DNA from: Bugulina stolonifera
Taxonomy: Eukaryota > Bryozoa > Gymnolaemata > Cheilostomatida > Bugulidae
DNA length: 64,000 bases
Reading direction: 5' to 3'
NCBI GenBank assembly: GCA_935421135.1
Contig: OW285192.1
Span: 1,469,501 to 1,533,500 of the forward strand
Shown here: positions 11,501 through 20,800 of the stretch, piece after piece
Position numbering within the stretch: position 1 is the first letter of the stretch
Layout of the letters: every line of letters starts with the position of its first letter
Made by a program: the position numbers and the translations under genes
Notes under the pieces: generated by a model
The model's input: only the letters and a program-made list of their open reading frames with translations
Databases searched by the model: none
What the model was told of the DNA's origin: nothing

Positions 11501-14191
11501 TGTATAGCTGTACGTTGTACATGTGGGTGTATAGCTGTACATTGTACATGTAGGTGTATAGCTGTATATTGTATATAAGGGTCTACTAACATTGACTTAT
11601 TGTATTGGACATTACATAGTCTATAGCGCTTGCTACTACATTAGAATACTATACATTATGGCATCTCACGTTATCATTTTCAACACATTTGCACATGAAC
11701 TTTTTAATAATTAGTATGGTTTTTATATTTTGTAAGATCTGATGTTGTCGTTTTTATTCTGTAAGAAGCTTTCACATATTAATTTGCCAGGTCATTTCCA
11801 CATTTTAGCCTGTACCAGGATTAGGCATACATTATTGTAATACTTATTCAAGCCTGTACCAGGATATGCATCATAACGCTGACGTTTAATTAACCACTAA
11901 AACATTGTTTGTAACGCTTGTTTTTTTGTCTGACCGCCTGTGCCTGGTCATGCTTACGTCAATTGGTTGGTTTGAACCCATCTCCACCCAGCACCATAAT
12001 CTGGTTTACAATTTAATTCTGCGTCTTCTGACGGAAAACGTCTGAAGTTTTATTTATGTGTTTTTGCCGATTTCGGACACTACAACGTCCAATCAGTTTC
12101 TTAGGTTATTTTTAGACGCTATAAATATACTACTACTATAAAACTGAGCGAAAACTTAGGTTCAGTACCCAGTTTAGTATTGGATACCCACACTATAACA
12201 ACGTGTACTTCTCTAACTACTATTCTATTCTTTTTGGAGACACCTCCACAGCTACATAGTAAGTTGTTGCATTCAGCCATGCATTTACACTTATATTTCT
12301 TCCTTGTTAATTAGGCGTATATTATTTTAATATCTTTTAATACTTATGTAACATGTGCAAATGCTTAGGTTCTATTTTTAACACATTATTGTAGTCATGA
12401 TGCCTGTAGTATGTAAAATATATTTAGTAAAAGTTGTTCTCTAAAAATCGGTCTAATTAATTCCAACTTACTAATAATATGTTACATAACACTTGGTAAC
12501 CAATATAAGTTACACTTAGCATACAGCTTGTTCAACTATTACTAGCATACACATGTACGTGTATAAACTATACCTATGTCATATCATATATACTACATCT
12601 TGGCAGTAAGGCTAAGGACAGCATACAACTCAGTCAATTAATATTACCCAAATTATCCAAATTATGTTGTGTAATTAATAGTCTGTCTATTTGGATTTGT
12701 TTTACTTCCAAGCCCTTATTGTCTTAAACTTCCATCTTTTTATATGGTAATTCTTAGTCTTCTTTTAAACAAAAATGTTTGTTGGAGTTGTATGCTGTCT
12801 AATGTAATCGTGGACCAATAGGCATCCAACTAGTTCCAAACTGCGTGTTTAAACTGTGACCCATAATATACAAGGGAACTCGTGTTGTTGGTTTCATTGT
12901 CTTTGAACGGAGCTCCATTACACCATAGAAGCCATTGTATGGTTATTTGTCTCGAAGTATTTTGGGCACCCTACCATCGTGGGAGATAACTGCATATAAA
13001 AAGCCGGCAAACAATAACAGTTTCTCTTCTCCCTAGTACAAGGGGCAAATTTTCATTACATGTACATGTAGGTGTATATAGCTGTACATTGTACTTGTAG
13101 GTGTATAACTGTACGCTGTACATGTAGGTGTATAGTTGGATTATCATAAACTTGCCTGTTTATAAATAGATTCTAGATTTTGACTTCTTAAAATGTAGAT
13201 TCTAAAATTGGCTGCATTGCACAATGCAGTGTAGCATAGCATAGCGTAGCACAGCATAGCATAGCACAGCACAGCCATAGCACAGCACAGCCATAGCACA
13301 GCACAGCCATAGTATAACATAGAATAGCATAGCATAACATAACCTATTAGGACCGCATTTAATAATAATCTGGCTGTAAATCTGTTTCCATAGACATTAT
13401 ATCCCACATGTACATAGTATAATTATGCTACATGTTATACAGTATTATACATGTATGTCTATGACTGTTTGGGTCACACACCCTTGAACCTTGGGTTGTG
13501 GTGTGGACCAGTAGAATATTACTGTGGTGACCTGCTTACATAGAATCCACCTTCCTATCCTGAGAATAAAGTACATAACAATAATAATAATGTCAAATAT
13601 TGAGCCCACTCTCCCTGATTTCATGGGGTTGGTATAAGTCTAGTATAAGTTAGTATAAGTCTAGTCACCTACATGTACCACTATGCAATATTAGCTCAAG
13701 TTCTACCTGAGATCACTATTCCTCAAGTACTGCTGGGTTAGACTCTGTCCCATACTATTAGTTGCATCAACTCTATTCTCACTGGTTAGGAGCGGATTTT
13801 GCTGCAGGGTCAGGTTCGGTTGCCCCATATCAGTTGACGTACCCTGATCAAGGCTCTCGGCTGCTGAATCCACCCCTGGTGCGGTAGAGAAGGGGATACC
13901 GAGGTCTGCTACATTATACCTGCTGTTCTGGTGGAGGAACGTGCAGCGTGGAGACAGAGTTCTGTGCCATGCCAGAGGAGAATGGGAGGGGTGGAGACCT
14001 TTCACCTTTAGCCCACAAGCTGCACACCTGTATATACCAGCTGACACATCGTCTGCTACAAATCCAGCCAATGAGCAGAGGAGAGAGGATATGGTACGCT
14101 CCTCACTGCTGTCTGCCCCAGCGTACCTGAGAAGTCTAAGAGCCTGTGAATTCCTTATATGAGGTGTATTAGATGTATCCGAGGCGGCCAT
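2490..14191 (-). CDS. IAP-A: BIR-BIR-BIR-UBA-RING inhibitor of apoptosis (9 exons, complete)
   Basis: Spliced gene read 14191 to 2490; nine exons total 1809 nt, giving 602 aa plus stop. Visible domains: BIR1 (aa about 18-86; Zn ligands C56, C59, H76, C83), BIR2 (about 176-256; C226, C229, H246, C253), BIR3 (about 285-371; C341, C344, H361, C368), UBA (about 412-462) and a C-terminal RING (C553 to C587, C-x2-C-x11-C-x-H-x3-C-x2-C-x6-C-x2-C). All three BIRs keep the C-x2-C-x16-H-x6-C spacing. The order matches animal cIAP/XIAP-type proteins, which bind caspases or signalling partners through BIRs, ubiquitin through UBA, and act as E3 ligases through RING. BIR1 is divergent and sits on one exon; BIR2 and BIR3 are each split by a phase-1 intron at the Gly before the zinc core. 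The ATG is the first in frame ahead of BIR1; a 5' noncoding exon cannot be excluded. Tandem paralogue of IAP-B. No stop, frameshift or missing zinc ligand is seen. Confidence 0.9.
2932..3021 (-). CDS. IAP-A exon 8: first half of RING
   Basis: 90 nt, phases 1/1, same length as IAP-B exon 8. Encodes FLCKICLQQPIGIIFLPCGH and ends CACCTAG|GTAAGAA. The acceptor is a CAGCAG tandem (NAGNAG); use of the second AG would remove one residue. Confidence 0.88.
3232..3532 (-). CDS. IAP-A exon 7: end of UBA and acidic linker
   Basis: 301 nt, entry phase 0, exit phase 1. Begins YGRPDFQYTKDLVAAILE, the last UBA helix (compare the cIAP pattern G-x-x-Y-x-x-x-x-D-L-V-x-A-L-L), then a Glu/Gln-rich linker ending in a predicted donor CCAG|GTGTGA. 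The linker is poorly conserved with IAP-B. Confidence 0.85.
3783..4704 (-). mobile_element. hAT transposon remnant with perfect 8-bp target duplication
   Basis: 922 bp bounded by inverted CAGGGGTTCTCAA / TTTGAGAACCCCTG ends and flanked by CCCTAGGT at 3775-3782 and 4705-4712. Internally deleted; carries only the C-terminal part of a transposase. It lies inside the LTR of the element at 3724-5623, in a short tandem repeat (GGTGCTCTGGCRTCAGTTCC). Confidence 0.92.
3957..4568 (-). pseudogene. hAT transposase C-terminal fragment
   Basis: Two stretches in the same frame separated by a TAA at 4329. The second contains NQFWPRRASSYPSVA, LLPFATTYPCESGFSTM and KTKSRNRLEV, the hAT dimerisation domain of the ZBED/SCAND3-like group. 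The N-terminal DDE region is absent. Confidence 0.88.
5362..5580 (-). pseudogene. ORF tail of the diverged LTR element
   Basis: Open frame reading VKEVALQQLTAGHLNQP, then LVRVGQEIALYRRLLTITLG, ending TAA 20 bp before the 3' LTR. It aligns with the end of the 53.9-kb element's ORF, with a sense codon where that copy has TAG. Confidence 0.7.
6100..6375. mobile_element. MITE-like repeat, copy 1
   Basis: Ends rich in GTTCGAAAC/GTTTGAAAC motifs in inverted arrangement (CAGTTTGAAACGGGACG at left, CTGTCCGGTTTCAAAACTGTC at right). The middle contains AGAAGAACACAACTCACAG, shared with 24.24 kb. Inserted within a degenerate CCTATGACCTATAA array. Confidence 0.65.
6367..6715. repeat. 14-bp minisatellite CCTATGACCTATAA (~24 copies)
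   Basis: Regular array in IAP-A intron 6. A degenerate extension of the same unit runs from about 5940 to 6090, split by the MITE at 6100-6375. Confidence 0.95.
6776..6898 (-). CDS. IAP-A exon 6: first part of UBA
   Basis: 123 nt, phase 0 on both sides. Encodes PRFDSPVAQAVLDM then GYRREDIRAALILNIK, the first helices of a ubiquitin-associated domain placed as in cIAPs. Acceptor AACGCAG|GTTG, donor TCAAG|GTGATT. Nearly identical to IAP-B exon 6. Confidence 0.88.
6930..7015. repeat. 26-bp repeat in IAP-A intron 5
   Basis: Copies of GTAACAATACAGGAAGTGAT plus GTCATA. The same repeat sits in the equivalent IAP-B intron at 20245-20375. Confidence 0.9.
7032..7231 (-). CDS. IAP-A exon 5: zinc core of BIR3 and linker
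   Basis: 200 nt, phase 1 in and phase 0 out. Encodes GDTVCCFSCGVEMSKW then HARQSPNCQLL, followed by a linker ending PTIN. Donor AAT|GTGAGT. Differs from IAP-B exon 5 at only a handful of bases. Confidence 0.92.
7365..7565. repeat. 32/35-bp minisatellite in IAP-A intron 4
   Basis: Alternating units with ATGCACTACAACTAYRGYAC and ATGTACTACCACATT or ATGTACTCCTCT; about six copies. Confidence 0.9.
7568..7795 (-). CDS. IAP-A exon 4: first half of BIR3
   Basis: 228 nt, phases 1/1. Acceptor TTTTCAAG|GTCAAAC (a weak polypyrimidine tract), donor TACAG|GTTAGTG. Encodes an Asp/Ser/Val-rich linker, then HPEIAVSTRREDTFLTWP and LYYTG, the BIR entry segment. Confidence 0.9.
8075..8270. repeat. GTAGAT/GTAGAC hexanucleotide array
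   Basis: Runs of TAGATG and TAGACG, IAP-A intron 3. Confidence 0.95.
9059..9175 (-). CDS. IAP-A exon 3: zinc core of BIR2
   Basis: 117 nt, same length as IAP-B exon 3. Too short for a simple ORF search. Acceptor TTGTAG|GTAACG, donor CAGG|GTTAGT. Encodes NADTVECVYCK then W...H...SPACQF, supplying C-x2-C-x16-H-x6-C. It joins exon 2 in phase 1 to restore the Gly of YTG. Confidence 0.9.
10036..10205 (-). CDS. IAP-A exon 2: first half of BIR2
   Basis: 170 nt, entry phase 2, exit phase 1. Acceptor TATGTAG|GCTC, donor CACTG|GTAGGTAG. Encodes the N-terminal BIR helices: FEANRRKTFISWP then LAxSGFVYTG, the typical R-x-TF-x-W-P and GF-x-YTG signatures. Confidence 0.9.
10738..11159. repeat. 13-bp minisatellite TGCCCTCTGTGCC (~32 copies)
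   Basis: Almost perfectly homogeneous C/T-rich array in IAP-A intron 1, strand-asymmetric (pyrimidine-rich on plus). Open in all plus frames because it lacks stop codons. Confidence 0.97.
11425..11580. repeat. 29-bp minisatellite, cluster 1
   Basis: Unit TGTACRTTGTACATGTRGGT plus GTATAGCTG, about five copies. Confidence 0.9.
11581..13057. other. IAP-A intron 1, unique part
   Basis: No exon or element with clear ends recognised. Confidence 0.5.
13058..13137. repeat. 29-bp minisatellite, cluster 2
   Basis: Three degenerate copies of the same unit as 11425-11580, 1.5 kb away in the same IAP-A intron. Confidence 0.85.
13215..13340. repeat. CATAGCACAGCA microsatellite
   Basis: Short imperfect CAGCA/CATAG repeats. 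Confidence 0.9.
13707..14191 (-). CDS. IAP-A exon 1: start codon and BIR1
   Basis: 485 nt, ends phase 2 at CTCAG|GTAGAA. Begins MAASDTSNTPHIR and encodes a divergent BIR with C-A-A-C, H76 and C83, then about 75 residues of Ser/Thr/Asn/Gln-rich linker. In place of the usual W between the Cys pair and the His, it reads GLHPSHSPLAWH, a string nearly shared with IAP-B (SSHSPLAWHRT). Confidence 0.88.
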
Positions 14192-16257
14192 AGCTCATTA
14201 GCCATAATTTCCATTGCTGCCAGCTCGAGAATGCCGAACAAAATTTTTTAGTTCCATGCTGAAAAACAGTGTATGTACATGATGCACCGAGTATAAATAT
14301 AGCAAACATGTAATTATTGTAATGATTCAAACGTGCATAACACATAGGTCTACACTTATAATAAGCCTATTGGTGTTTTTAACGTAATTACTGAAAAATG
14401 TACAGAATCACATAAATGGGTGCACTTGTCCTTTTTCTTGCAAGTAAATGCCCACCCCCAACAATTGAGCTATGTCACTAAGGCTAAAATCTAGCAGTTA
14501 TACTAACCTTTCGTTTCTAGGTGGTTCTGTAAAGTGATTCATACAAATACGCTTCATTCTACATGTACTGATGCTGGCAATCTGCCAATAGACTAAGTTC
14601 TACATGCAAGTCAATGGAGATATTTGTGTGGAATTATAAGGAAATAACCTATTCTGATATATTGATTATTATAATGAATACCAACATTCCTCCAAGACAG
14701 AGATGTAAATGTAAATCATCCTCAAGTGAGATAATAAGATGTGGTGATGACTGAAACAGCTAACTTACAGAATACAGAGTGGTACACAGTGTTCAAAGTG
14801 TGGTTATACGGGAGTATACATACGGTGCGTATCCATCTCAATTTTAGTGGTTGCACGGCCTGGGCGTGTACCCTCATTTTAATAGCTAGTTTTCTCCACA
14901 CGGTCACTGTGGACCTGATAGTGTGGTGGTAGAGTGCTTGACACTCTTTCATAGGGTCTTGGAGTTAGAATCTCACCAGAGCACAACTTTTTTCAGTTTA
15001 GCAATTCACTAATTTCTTAGCTAGTAGCTACTATAAGGTTTGTGGATAGCTATACAATACTAATCTGTAAGATTGCATGCACATGTACCCACCTCATTTT
15101 CTCCACTTGAATACTGGTGGTACACAAGTCATGCTGATGGTCAAGTAGAAGGTGTACAGAAGCAGCAGCTGCATGATTGCAAATGTGAGACATGAGTGGA
15201 TAACTCTAAATTATAACCATATCTATATGACTTCCCTTTATTAATACTACTAGAGCTCATTTATTTCTATGGGAGAAACAAACTGTAGAACTTGACCTCT
15301 CCAGTAAATGGTTGGTATTGTAGAATTATAATTGAAATTACATGACTGTAATGTTTTATTAATGATTGACTAAGACTACGTTCTATGCAAACAACTAACA
15401 TGTAAAAAATACAGTAACACATACAACTAACATGTAATACAGTAATACAATATGTAGTACATGCAGACCAAACTGATAGAAAAGCTAGCAGAATAATGAT
15501 GATACAATTTAGTATGTAGCCTCCTTAGATTACAAAACAGCAATCAAGACGATATTATTTCGTATTGTAGTAAATGATAGTATGTAATTATTGTATGTAT
15601 AAAATGTACATTATATATAAATATACAGTGTATACAGTCCATATTGTAGTGTTATAATCCAGTGTATAAGTGTATATTACAGTTCATACATAATATACAT
15701 TATATACATACAATAATATACAAATTATAAGAAATAAGCCCTACCTCCTATAACTGCCTACTTACAATGTATGACAATACAATACTACTAACTAGACTAC
15801 TAGCATGGGGTAAACATAAATCACACACTAAACACAGAGAATCTAACACTAACACATAGGAGTAATATATGGAAAGCATGGATAACAATATAAATACACA
15901 CTGATTATTCATGTGACATCATAACTTATACAAGTGACATCAGCACACATTCCTGTGACATCATTCACCACTTATACAAGTGACATCATCACCTATTGCT
16001 TGATATAAAAATTAAACCATTTTTTGTAGACACAAATTACTCACTACCAAAGTCAAGGGTAGAGTGTAATTTATAGTTATGTAATACAATTGTGTACCAT
16101 CGTCTCTCAAAAGAGTAAATTATATGTAGTTATTAGTTAATATGTGATGAAATTATATAGCCATTAGTTAATATGTGATGTATTTATATAGCTATTAGTT
16201 AGTTACTTTGCTAAGTTATACTATAGTTTGTAGATATACAGGACTGTTTATATCATT
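14192..16257. other. IAP-A 5' flank / intergenic
   Basis: Holds the SINE remnant at 14905 and AT-rich sequence. The IAP-A promoter should lie here; no TATA box can be assigned with confidence. Confidence 0.5.
14905..15000 (+). mobile_element. tRNA-derived SINE remnant
   Basis: GTGGTGGTAGAGTGCTTGAC resembles a box A and GAGTTAGAATCTCACCAG a box B, spaced as in tRNA, followed by a T-rich run. Too diverged for a functional tRNA. Confidence 0.45.
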
Positions 16258-16289
16258 CTAGATGTACCACCTTACTATATACTGGAATA

Positions 16290-16525
16290 TACTACAGTAG
16301 TAGTAGTAGTAATAGCAATAATAGTAGCAGTAGTGGTGGTGGTGGTAGTGGTAGTAGTAGTAATAGTAGTAGTAGTAGTAGCAGTAGTGGTAGTGGTGGT
16401 GGTAATAGCAGCGGTAGCAGAAGCAGTAGCGGTAGTAGTAGCAGTAAGTGGTGGTGGTAGTGGTAGCAGTAGTAGTAGTAGTAGTGGTAGTAGTAGTAGC
16501 ATAGTGGTAGTAGTAATAGATGCAT
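16290..16525. repeat. AGT/GGT trinucleotide microsatellite
   Basis: Interrupted GTA/GTG triplets; long spurious ORFs result. Confidence 0.95.
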
Positions 16526-16674
16526 GTCATACATATAGTGTATAATGTATACCACTTACTAAAAGCTACACACATGTACATGTAGCTCCCAAGAGAAGTG
16601 ACCAATTAAACACGTAGAGGAAGTAAGTTAAACAGGTCATAGATTGAGGCCATAGTGATGTCATACATTTCCCT

Positions 16675-16994
16675 CTGCACCAATCAGAAGACAGGTCACT
16701 GTGAGTCTGAACCAATCAGAAGACAGGTCACTGTGAGTCTGAACCAATCAGAAGACAGGTCACTGTGAGTCTGAACCAATCAGAAGACAGGTCACTGTGA
16801 GTCTGAACCAATCAGAAGACAGGTCACTGTGAGTCTGAACCAATCAGAAGACAGGTCACTGTGAGTCTGAACCAATCAGAAGACAGGTCACTGTGAGTCT
16901 GAACCAATCAGAAGACAGGTCACTGTGAGTCTGAACCAATCAGAAGACAGGTCACTGTGAGTCTGAACCAATCAGAAGACAGGTCACTGTGAGT
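16675..16994. repeat. 32-bp minisatellite (~10 copies)
   Basis: Unit AACCAATCAGAAGACAGGTC plus ACTGTGAGTCTG, very homogeneous. Contains CCAAT boxes (AACCAATCAG) in every unit; sits between the 3' end of IAP-B and the 5' end of IAP-A. Confidence 0.95.
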
Positions 16995-17304
16995 TAGTAC
17001 CTACACAACCAGCACTAAGCTATCAATTTTTTTTTACATTTTTTGTATATTTTAACACTAACTATTTACATTTTTAGTTATATTTTTGTGTATTTTATCT
17101 AAATACAACATTTAGAAAGCTGGTGTATAGCCTTACTCCCTTCATTTCGGGAACCCACCTAATTATATAGAAAAGAATCTCAACCATTTGAGTTGGCAAT
17201 GGGGAATTCCTCAATAAATAGCTAGCTGTGTGAGATGAGCACTTTTGGGGGAAGTAAGAGAGTAGATTCCTGTGAATGAAGTGTCTCGGTCTTAGTGACG
17301 GTGA

Positions 17305-17455
17305 AGAGGTCAATGTGTCTACTAACAGAGGAGTGATAGGAGAGGTCAATGTGTCTACTAACAGTGGAGTGATAGGAGAGGTCAATGTGTCTACTAACAG
17401 TGGAGTGATAGGAGAGGTCAATGTGTCTACTAACAGTGTAGTGATAGAAGAGGCT
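17305..17455. repeat. 36-bp minisatellite (~4 copies)
   Basis: Unit AGGTCAATGTGTCTACTAAC plus AGTGGAGTGATAGGAG, 3' flank of IAP-B. Confidence 0.93.
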
Positions 17456-17737
17456 ACTAGGGTCTAGCAGTTATGTACTGGTACATATATTATACTGGTC
17501 TACCTACAGTGTACTGGTACATATCACAGTGTTAGTCACTCTACTCTATATTCCAGCAGCTGAAGTATGAGTAACACATGTATCCTACACTGACAGATAT
17601 GTCCATTGTACCTCATATTATGTACATGTATGTAGAGAGCTCAATGCTGTATAAACTGTAGAGATCACTGTATCCTCAGTTGGTGACATAGTCTCTCCCC
17701 ATCCTCCTCTGTTTAGTGACAAGACTGTGGCCTTAGG

Positions 17738-17832
17738 CTAGAGCTTGTCGAGATAGGCTCTGACTGTGCCGCGTACATCCTGGCGGCATAGAGGGCACTG
17801 CACCATTGCGGGGGCACATGACGGGCAACACA
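17738..17832 (-). CDS. IAP-B exon 9: second half of RING and stop
   Basis: 95 nt, too short for a simple ORF search. Acceptor TTGACAG|TGTGT. Encodes CCPSCAPAMVQCPLCR then DVRGTVRAYLDKL and TAG. Completes RING ligands 5-8. Confidence 0.9.
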
Positions 17833-20800
17833 CTGTCAATGAATATAAAGAACAATACCTTACACATACTGAGTATCTGTCACCAAGTAACAAACAGTGT
17901 AGTGCACTGCAACGGCATACAATGAGAAATTATCTGCCCCTGTTGAAATTCATTTCAGGATGGGAAAACTCCTAAATGTACCACTTGCCTGAGCAAGGAG
18001 TATACAGTCAGTATACATGCTATACGGGAGGCCTGAGCAAGAAGTATACAGTCAGTATACATGCTACACAGGAGGCCTGAGCAAGAAGTATACAGTCAGT
18101 ATACATGCTACACGGGAGGCCTGAGCAAGGAGTATACAGTCAGTATACATGCTACACGGGAGGCCTGAGCAAGGAGTATACAGTCAGTATACATGCTACA
18201 CGGGAGGCCTGAGCAAGGAGTATACAGTCAGTATACATGCTACACGGGAGGCTTGAGCTTTGGCCTGAATATTACCCAGCCAATAATGACAGCTTACTTT
18301 TAATAAATTGTATAATTGGAGATGCTGTATCTGCTATAAATGTGGCTCTGCCGGCCTAAATGAGCAAACAGCCTCTAGTGTAGTCGAGCCTCTGTTTAAG
18401 TATTCATGACATTTCACACAGAGTAGCCTCCATTTGATTTCAATCCGATTACTTAATAGTGATTTCTGTATACGCTCCACACGAGTAGCTGAGAAGGCGA
18501 TAATATGGTCAACCAACTGACCTAGCCTTAGGAACTTACCCATGTGACCGCAGGGAAGAAAGGCTATGCCAACTACTGCATCCATACATATCTTACACAT
18601 GAGCTGGGCTTTCATTGTTCTGGCAAGTTCTACAGAATAAGTATTACACAGTGTAGATGTTGTTAGATACATGATTTGTTTACTAGTAACTAAAGGAGTT
18701 TATGGTGTACATTATAATCTACATGTAATACAGTCTCACTACTGCTGACCACATAGCCTGCAGTTCTAGACATACCTAGAGGGTCTTCAGGTAGGGGTGG
18801 TGTAGTAACCCGTGACCTTCTTAGCCCACTGGTGGATGGTTCTGAGGCGTAGCTGGAGCCAACCATGGGGTCATCCCCACCAGTAGCGGCCATTCTTATA
18901 TCCTGAGTCTCGGAGGAGAGGCGAGCGGAGGGGGCATCATCACTACCTCCGACCTCTCTCTGCTCAGCTCTTGTAGCATGAGGTGTCGGGTGGGTAACTA
19001 TTGTGGGTGGGGGTGGTTCACTTTCTATAGCCCTCCGCACTCTGTTCAGGTCCTCTTCTTCAGATTTCTTGTCTAGTATTGCCTTGATTAGGTCTGATGT
19101 GTACATGAAGTCATTCCCTCCGTACTGTAGTTAATGGGAGAAGAGGGGAGATAACTTAATGCTATACGAGTAAACTATGAATACATGGTAAAACCAGACA
19201 TAAACTGCATGCGCAGAGGGAAATAGGGTTCAGAGGTCGACCTTGGATATTAGGTGAGTGTACAAGTGTATAGATACATGTACTGTACTTTTACCTGAAA
19301 CTATATAATATTATAATCCCAGTCTTGTGATATAAACTGTATATAGTTATATGCATATCAGTAGAGAATAATGTCTATAATACTATAGGCCTAACTATGT
19401 TACATGTACACGTACAAATACATTGTATATGTGCATAAATGTATATAAATATATACAGGGTACATGCATATATAGTATATACATACAGTATATAGGCTAC
19501 ATGTGTTACATACGTATATAGGCGTTACATCGTATATAGGCCTACAGTATGTAACACGTGTACAATGCACATATACAATGTACACGTGTTATACATATGA
19601 CACAGCATTCGAGTTACGAAACACGCGCTAGACGGATTGCAATCCCGCAGATACGGTCTACGAACAAACGCCTGCCCCAGCGCCATGACGTCACCCAGTA
19701 CAGTGAACGTGTATACGGTATCGTTTTCCAAACGTGTGCACAGTGCAGAGTGGCATGTAGGAAGATGACAGAACCAAATCATAGCCCATCGTGTGTTCTC
19801 TGTAACAATATAATATACATACATGTAGATATAAGGTAGATATACGCATACATGTATATGTACATATACATATACATATACATTGTACATTATATTAGTT
19901 GTTTACACAGCTTATACTATAACAGTGAGAATTTCCTTTCACATAGAATTCCTGTGAGACCCTTTGAGTGAATGAAATGTCCCAGCTCTGCCCCCCTCCC
20001 CCCATCCTGTTTAGCCGTAGTAAGAGTGTAGTTGACTTATGAACATCGGGGCGCGTCACCCCCCCCCCAATTTACAGATACCAGCTTAGATGAGAGAGAC
20101 ACTCACCTTGATGTTGAGTATAAGAGCAGCTCTGATATCCTCCCTCCTGTAGCCTGGGTCTACCATATCCAATACAGCCTGTGCTACAGGGCTGTCAAAC
20201 CTTGGCCTCAACATTCTTGTAGTTACAACCTGCATTTATACAGAGTACAGCTACAGGAAGTGATGCCATAGTAACAATACAGCAAGTGATGTCATAGTAA
20301 CAATGCAGGAAGTGATGTCATGGTAACAATACAGGAAGTGATGTCATAGTAACAATACAGCAAGTGATGTCATACTAAGTATCTATACTCACATTGATTG
20401 TAGGTTCCTTAGCGGGCTCCACGTATCGTCCATGCTCTTCTATTGTGGAGGTAACAAAGTCTTGCCCTTTCTCTCGGATAAGGAGTTGACAGTTTGGAGA
20501 CTGTCTAGCGTGTCTCAACCAGATGTCCTCAACTGCTGACCATTTGGACATCTCTACACCACATGAGAAGCAGCAGACCGTGTCACCTTGACCTGCATGT
20601 AGTAGATGTACATGTACATGTAAGTTGTAGCGGTGTGTGGCCTGATTACAGTAGCCCTTTGACCAATATAATAGTAACAATGTATGACCACGCTGACCTG
20701 TATAGAATAGCTTGTGTTCTATCAATTCGGAGGCCAACTTCTTGTTAGCCCTCGGCCAGGTGAGAAAGGTAGCCTCACGTCTAGATTCTACAGCTAGTTG

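Noticed and set aside
14905..15000. Functional tRNA gene
   Set aside because: Box A/B-like strings are too degenerate and the acceptor stem cannot be formed; kept only as a SINE remnant.
15090..15180. Minus-strand 26-codon ORF resembling a signal peptide (MQLLLLYTFYLTISM)
   Set aside because: Stops before any usable donor and has no partner exon; hydrophobic short ORFs are expected by chance.
16258..16605. Poly-Val/Thr/Tyr ORFs
   Set aside because: Trinucleotide microsatellite.
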